Notes under the pieces: generated by a model | The model's database searches: none | What the model was told of the DNA's origin: nothing | What the model saw: the letters and a program-made list of their open reading frames with translations, nothing else | Shown: piece by piece, positions 36,887 through 40,290 of the stretch | How positions within the stretch are numbered: position 1 is the first letter of the stretch | Layout of the letters: each line of letters opens with the position of its first letter | Program-made: the position numbers and the translations under genes | Assembly (NCBI RefSeq): GCF_000373585.1 | Contig: NZ_KB891923.1 | Location: 1-40,290, forward strand | Source: Streptomyces sp. MspMP-M5 | GTDB taxonomy: Bacteria > Actinomycetota > Actinomycetes > Streptomycetales > Streptomycetaceae | DNA: 40,290 nt | Reading direction: 5' to 3'

Positions 36887-37666
36887 TCAGTCTCCGGCAG
36901 GGATGCGGTAGTCGAGAACGAACTGGTCAGCGGCCATGACGGTGTCGCAGACCTCGACCACCCGGCCGTCCTCGCTCTCCGCGTTCCGGACCAGGTGGAT
37001 TACGGGCGAGCCGGGGCTCAGGCTCAGCGCGCTGGTCTCCTGCTTCGTGGCGAGCCGGGCGCGAACGGTCTCCGTGAACTCCTTCAGCATGTGCCCGTTC
37101 TCTTCCAGGCGGGCGTAGATGCCGCCGCCCCCAGGGTTCTCCGCCAGCAGCTCGGGGATCTCCTCGGCGATGTCCCACGGAAGGTACGACGTCGCCTCCT
37201 CCGTGGGTGTCCCGTTGCTGAAGTACAGACGCCGACGCGCCAGCACCTTCGTGCCGGTGATGACGCCCAGCCGTTCCGCGATCTCCTCCGGCGCCTCGGT
37301 GGGGCCGACGTACAGCACGGTGACGCCCGCGGTCTTGCCGGCCTGCTCGGACTCCGCGAGGTAGGCGGCCTTGCCGGCCTTGCGGTGGGACCGGCGGAAG
37401 CGGTCGGACGACTTACGGCGTACCGGCGGCTGGCTCTTCACGAACGAGCCCTTGCCGTGGTGGGTGTCGATCAAGCCGGTGGGCCGGAGTTCCGCCACAG
37501 CCTTGCGCGCCGTGCCCTGCGACACGGAGTAGCGGGCCATGAGCTCCGACTCGCTGGGAACCTTGGCTCCTGCGGGGAGGACTCCGGACCTGATCTGCTG
37601 AGCTAGGTCTTCCGCGATCTGTAGGTACCGTGGTTGACCCGAGTCTCTAGAGGCTGCTGTGCCCAT
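36887..37666 (-). CDS. korSA: GntR-family repressor (KorSA-like)
   Basis: Start: ATG at 37666 with AGGAGG upstream; the frame is open before it but overlaps the operator. The 259-residue protein has an N-terminal GntR winged helix (YLQIAEDLAQQIRSGVLPAG, VPSESELMARYSVSQGTARK, LIDTHHGKGSFV) and a C-terminal UTRA effector domain (LARRRLYFSNGTPTEEATSY, VEVCDTVMAADQFVLDYRIP). KorSA of pSAM2 is a GntR repressor that keeps the element integrated by repressing its activator and itself. Position, divergent Nudix neighbour and shared operators support the same role here. No pra-type activator gene is evident. The symbol reflects similarity of role. Confidence 0.85.
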   Translation of the reverse strand: MGTAASRDSGQPRYLQIAEDLAQQIRSGVLPAGAKVPSESELMARYSVSQGTARKAVAELRPTGLIDTHHGKGSFVKSQPPVRRKSSDRFRRSHRKAGKAAYLAESEQAGKTAGVTVLYVGPTEAPEEIAERLGVITGTKVLARRRLYFSNGTPTEEATSYLPWDIAEEIPELLAENPGGGGIYARLEENGHMLKEFTETVRARLATKQETSALSLSPGSPVIHLVRNAESEDGRVVEVCDTVMAADQFVLDYRIPAGD

Positions 37667-37685
37667 GTCCTTCAGTCCTCCTATG

Positions 37686-37700
37686 CTCCTGTACATGAGT
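37686..37700. promoter_or_regulatory. GntR regulator operator (regulator/Nudix side)
   Basis: CTCCTGTACATGAGT, identical to 36820-36834, lies between the divergent regulator and Nudix genes, 19 bp upstream of the regulator start and 24 bp upstream of the Nudix start. Confidence 0.7.
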
Positions 37701-37724
37701 AACGCTAACCGGGAGGGCCGGTCA

Positions 37725-38162
37725 ATGTCGCTTCACTCGGTTTCGGTGGCCGGAGTGGTGGTCCGCGAGGACGGCCGCGTTCTCGTGATCAAGCGTGCTG
37801 ACAACGGCGCCTGGGAAGCCCCGGGCGGCGTCCTCGAACTGGACGAGCGGCCTGAGGAAGGCGCCTGCCGAGAGGTCCTGGAAGAGACCGGCATCAAGGT
37901 CGAGACGGAACGCCTGACCGGCGTCTACAAGAACATGAAGCGCGGCGTCATCGCCCTGGTCTTCCGCTGCCGGCCGGTCGGCGGCGAGGAGCGCACGTCG
38001 GACGAGTCCGTGGACGTGCGCTGGTTCACCCGCGAAGAGGTGGAGGGCCACATGGTGGAGGCTTACGCAGTGCGGGTGCTTGATGCGCTCGGTGCAGGCG
38101 CTCCACAGGTGCGCGCCCATGACGGGCGCCGGTTGTTGTCCTACGGTGCTCCGGCCACTTAA
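37725..38162 (+). CDS. pif: Nudix hydrolase, Pif-like immunity factor
   Basis: Start: ATG at 37725 has GGGAGGG 7 bp upstream; ATG at 37695 is possible but lies in the operator. The 145-residue product has the Nudix box GGVLELDERPEEGACREVLE continuing ETGI, which fits G-x5-E-x7-RE-U-x-EE-x-G-U with all catalytic Glu residues. WEAPGG precedes it and VRWFTREEVEGHMV follows. In pSAM2 the Nudix protein Pif gives immunity against transfer between cells that already carry the element, and its gene lies near korSA. The same neighbourhood here supports that role. It is the only gene of the element read rightward and converges on the OLD-like gene, 62 bp between stops. Confidence 0.8.
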   Translation: MSLHSVSVAGVVVREDGRVLVIKRADNGAWEAPGGVLELDERPEEGACREVLEETGIKVETERLTGVYKNMKRGVIALVFRCRPVGGEERTSDESVDVRWFTREEVEGHMVEAYAVRVLDALGAGAPQVRAHDGRRLLSYGAPAT

Positions 38163-38224
38163 GTCGGCAGGTTGGCGACCGGCCCAAGGATGGCGTGCAG
38201 CGAATGACGGCCGACCTGGAACCG

Positions 38225-39727
38225 CTATCGCCTTGCAGGATGCAAGACGGCATCCTCGATGCGCTTGGCTAGGGCTTCACACTCTTCTCGATGGACCGGA
38301 TCGCTATGCCAGATTTTGAAAATTACCCGAAGGCAGTATTTCCAGTCCTGGCCGGTCCGGCGAGAAAGAACAGTGAGCCAGCGATGGTGCTCCAGGCCCA
38401 GCATTTCTGCAAGATATGCATTCATGGAAGCTAGAGAGCATTCAAGTTCTGTCGCCATCTTTGAGGGTTGAGTGGCGGCGTACTTGAAAAATACCTTTTC
38501 CGGAGGTTCCTCTCCTGGTAGAGAGAGCGTCAGGGGATCGTCGGAAACCTTGTCCTGCTGATCGCCATCGAGAATGGCAATAGATGTCACTCTGCGTGAA
38601 TTAGAGAGTGCTTTTACGGTTGTCAGGACGTCATTCCATGATCCAGCAGTGATGATTTCAATCTCGGCCATGGCGGAGAAATGGTGGGCTGCGAGAATCA
38701 TCCTCAGGGTGTACTCGGCGACGCCGTCTTCTACCACGAGGATGGATTTAAGGGGGTTTTCAACGCCCAGTGTGTCGCGTAAGTCTGTCGCTCGCGAAGG
38801 GGTGACCACTACAGGTGTCAGTGAGGGGCGGACGCACATTCTGACCCATTCCAATGGTACTCGACTCAGGAATGCTGGTGCGTGAGTCGTGAGCACTACC
38901 TGGGCATTTGCTATGCGAGCGAGCCGAGCCAGCTCATCCAGCAATGCCGCATGTCCGCGGGGTGCAATGTTGGCTTCGGGTTCGTCGAGCAGAACAATTC
39001 CATCCACTGACTCTTTGAGTGTCCATCGGATGAAGTGGACGCACAGTTCCCCTTGGCTCATCGAGTGGGAGTCGATCCAGTCATTACCCCGTCTGGCTCT
39101 AACGTAGGGCCAGACGGGGGCATACGTGTCAGTTAGGACAGGGGTGTAGATGACCTCATCGTATGTCATCCCTAGAATATCGCGGAGTGCGTCTAGGTCT
39201 TTGCGATTCTGAGGCTCTGGGGGGCCGATTTCCTCATCGTCCAAATCGGAAAATTTGAAATCCTGAAAGAACATGTTGATTTCGGACGATAGCGTATGGG
39301 TGTTAAGGATCTCGGGGTAGATCTCTTTCCCGGATACTGAGATTTCGGGTGGCGTTCTTTCGTCTTCCTCGCGGGGTGTGCCTAAATCGATCGCATAATC
39401 AACGGTTTGAGTGCCACGGCGCAACGAGACCTGGCACCTTCCTCTGAGGGAAGGGCGATCACTTCCGTAGCGTTTTGACCCAACTCCGTAGAACGGCGGG
39501 TTGTCCGGATGCATGGTGTCTCTTCTGAGGCACTCGGCGATGTATCCGAGTAGAGAACTCTTTCCTGAACCGTGCAGCCCGCAGATCACGGTGAAGGGGT
39601 TTAGGTCCACTCTCTGTTGCGGAAATCCTGCAGATTCAGAGAATTCAATGCTTAATACCTGGTTGGTGGGCTGGAATTTCTGTAGCGACCTCCACAGTCG
39701 AGCTGTGGAGTGGGAGATGCTGGTCAA
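38225..39727 (-). CDS. ABC-type ATPase with TOPRIM domain (OLD family), candidate defence gene
   Basis: The 500-residue protein combines an SMC/ABC-like ATPase with a C-terminal TOPRIM nuclease-like domain. Motifs: Walker A GLHGSGKS (50-57), an ABC signature-like SMSQGE (222-227), Walker B IVLLDEPE (244-251) and an H loop TTHA (280-283). TOPRIM follows with VVEDG (Glu333) and LDGD (Asp387, Asp389). This is the layout of OLD proteins, which include phage-exclusion nucleases and the ATPase half of Gabija. Start: TTG at 39727, after AAGAGA. G+C is lower than in the neighbours (24 of 60 bases at 39241-39300), pointing to separate acquisition. No partner gene such as a UvrD-like helicase is adjacent. 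It lies between pif and attR, the usual cargo position. Confidence 0.85.
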   Translation of the reverse strand: MTSISHSTARLWRSLQKFQPTNQVLSIEFSESAGFPQQRVDLNPFTVICGLHGSGKSSLLGYIAECLRRDTMHPDNPPFYGVGSKRYGSDRPSLRGRCQVSLRRGTQTVDYAIDLGTPREEDERTPPEISVSGKEIYPEILNTHTLSSEINMFFQDFKFSDLDDEEIGPPEPQNRKDLDALRDILGMTYDEVIYTPVLTDTYAPVWPYVRARRGNDWIDSHSMSQGELCVHFIRWTLKESVDGIVLLDEPEANIAPRGHAALLDELARLARIANAQVVLTTHAPAFLSRVPLEWVRMCVRPSLTPVVVTPSRATDLRDTLGVENPLKSILVVEDGVAEYTLRMILAAHHFSAMAEIEIITAGSWNDVLTTVKALSNSRRVTSIAILDGDQQDKVSDDPLTLSLPGEEPPEKVFFKYAATQPSKMATELECSLASMNAYLAEMLGLEHHRWLTVLSRRTGQDWKYCLRVIFKIWHSDPVHREECEALAKRIEDAVLHPARR

Positions 39728-40016
39728 TTTTTAATTCTCTTCATGGTGAGGATGGATAGTCTTTAGCTTTCCAGAATACCGAGAAAATGCATAGAGTGCA
39801 GCGACTTTACGAGAACCTTCAGGGGGGCATGGCCTGAAAGGCTGCTTGTCCAAGGGTGAGCTGGCGTTCGAAGCTTGAACGAGCTATCCAATCGGTGTCT
39901 GTGGAGAGCTACCAATCGGGCATACCCTCCGCTCCAGGTCCCAGACGGCCACTCGGCGGCTGGGTGGGTTGCAGCATGGCGCCCTGTGGGCTGGCGAGCT
40001 GGCCCTGAGTGTCGGC
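39728..40016. other. Upstream region of the OLD-like gene, no gene found
   Basis: The right part is AT-richer near 39728-39800 and must hold the promoter of the leftward OLD-like gene. A six-codon leftward frame (ATG at 39748, MKRIKN) ends overlapping the TTG start but has no ribosome binding site. Nothing else is supported here. Confidence 0.4.
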
Positions 40017-40039
40017 GACATCAGTGGTTGACATCAACG
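40017..40039 (+). promoter_or_regulatory. Candidate integrase or Xis arm site near attR
   Basis: GACATCAGTGGTTGACATCA plus ACG matches 27063-27085 at 21 of 23 positions, in the same orientation and with the same 13-bp period. Confidence 0.55.
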
Positions 40040-40134
40040 GGCACGCACATCGGCGTACTTCGGCCCTTCATGCTGCATCCGATTTAGGCCGCGGAGCCCC
40101 TGACTGGCGCATGTAGTCAACGTGCGGCACCCGC

Positions 40135-40178
40135 CTACGGATCAGAAGGTTGCAGGTTCGAATCCTGCCGAGCGCACA
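40135..40178 (+). repeat. attR core (44 bp)
   Basis: Exact copy of 26980-27023, the 3' part of tRNA-Arg(ACG). It lacks the 5' half, so it is not a tRNA gene. Confidence 0.9.
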
Positions 40179-40185
40179 GCAGATC

Positions 40186-40219
40186 AAAGCCCCCGCCGGG
40201 TTCTCCGGGCGGGGGCTTT
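40186..40219 (+). terminator. Original tRNA-Arg terminator, now beyond attR
   Basis: AAAGCCCCCGCC and its complement GGCGGGGGCTTT flank a 10-base loop. It lies 7 bp past attR, where the terminator of an uninterrupted tRNA-Arg gene would be. The last 70 bp of the window after it show no gene start. Confidence 0.8.
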
Positions 40220-40290
40220 GTCGTGGCGTACCTCCCAGGTCTCCCACTCCCGGTGCGCGCGACCGAGCCGACGGCGGACGGCGCGGCGGG

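Larger units (their letters stand above)
26980..40178. mobile_element. Integrated AICE of the Prim-Pol type in tRNA-Arg(ACG)
   Basis: The two 44-bp cores lie 13,155 bp apart and enclose, in order: int, xis, a repeat-rich non-coding stretch, a replication ATPase, a primase-polymerase, a small membrane protein, an FtsK-type translocase, spread-type genes, a GntR regulator, a Nudix protein and an OLD-like gene. This is the module order of actinomycete integrative and conjugative elements such as pSAM2 and SLP1, but with a Prim-Pol module in place of a RepSA-type rolling-circle initiator. All genes from spread to int read leftward as a likely long operon, and only the Nudix gene reads right. All core functions look intact, so the element may still excise and transfer. 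Confidence 0.9.

Noticed and set aside
39728..40134. A retron or a guide RNA next to the OLD-like gene
   Set aside because: No reverse transcriptase gene lies in the element, and I see no long structured RNA in this stretch.
40140..40176. A second tRNA-Arg gene at the right end
   Set aside because: Only the 3' part from the anticodon loop is present; it is the attR core.

Overview
The window is high-G+C actinomycete DNA, almost certainly a Streptomyces chromosome. The evidence is third-position G/C bias, GTG starts with GGAGG-type ribosome binding sites, an XRE/DUF397/ATPase trio, a Streptomyces subtilisin inhibitor gene and an osaCAB-type osmoadaptation locus. It divides into an ordinary chromosomal part (1-26948), an integrated conjugative element (about 26980-40178), and a short stretch of chromosome after it.

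Left part, 1-12200. The edge holds the N-terminus of an IS5-type transposase and a decayed P-loop ATPase fragment. Next come a small unknown protein, a primase-polymerase gene with a near-consensus SOS box at its start, and a small Asn/Gly-rich secreted protein. A two-gene unit follows, a MaoC/DUF35/MaoC fusion overlapping a thiolase-like Ltp2 relative, suited to side-chain acyl-CoA degradation. A SigE-family sigma factor gene is followed by a Uma2-family gene that sits between two near-identical 50-bp copies of the sigma gene's 3' end. After the XRE/DUF397/ATPase trio, 9537-11616 is wreckage left by an IS200/IS605-type element: a helix-turn-helix gene fused to a TnpA tail, a TnpB with an internal deletion, the element's right-end hairpin, and the 3' part of a second Uma2 gene. 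A DinB-like gene closes this part.

Middle part, 12200-26950. The osaB and osaA genes (response regulator and multi-HAMP hybrid kinase) are transcribed away from osaC (RsbW-like kinase, GAF and PP2C phosphatase). An acyl-CoA ligase converges on a 1384-residue PAS protein whose histidine kinase core looks degenerate. Then come a secreted subtilisin inhibitor, tRNA-Ser(GCT) and tRNA-Arg(ACG).

Right part, the element. A 44-bp copy of the 3' end of tRNA-Arg(ACG) recurs 13,155 bp downstream and defines attL and attR. Between them lie int and xis, a GTGACG-rich non-coding stretch (candidate origin), a P-loop replication ATPase, a second primase-polymerase, transfer and spread genes including an FtsK-type translocase, a GntR regulator and a Nudix protein (the korSA/pif arrangement of pSAM2), and a lower-G+C ABC-ATPase/TOPRIM gene of the OLD type. 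This is the layout of an actinomycete integrative and conjugative element (AICE) that replicates with primase-polymerase and carries one likely defence gene. Several non-coding signals fit this reading: paired TGACATCA motifs just inside both ends, an 8-mer array just after the translocase gene (candidate clt), and repeated CTCCTGTACATGAGT sites at the regulator's promoters. These functions are inferred from sequence and position only.
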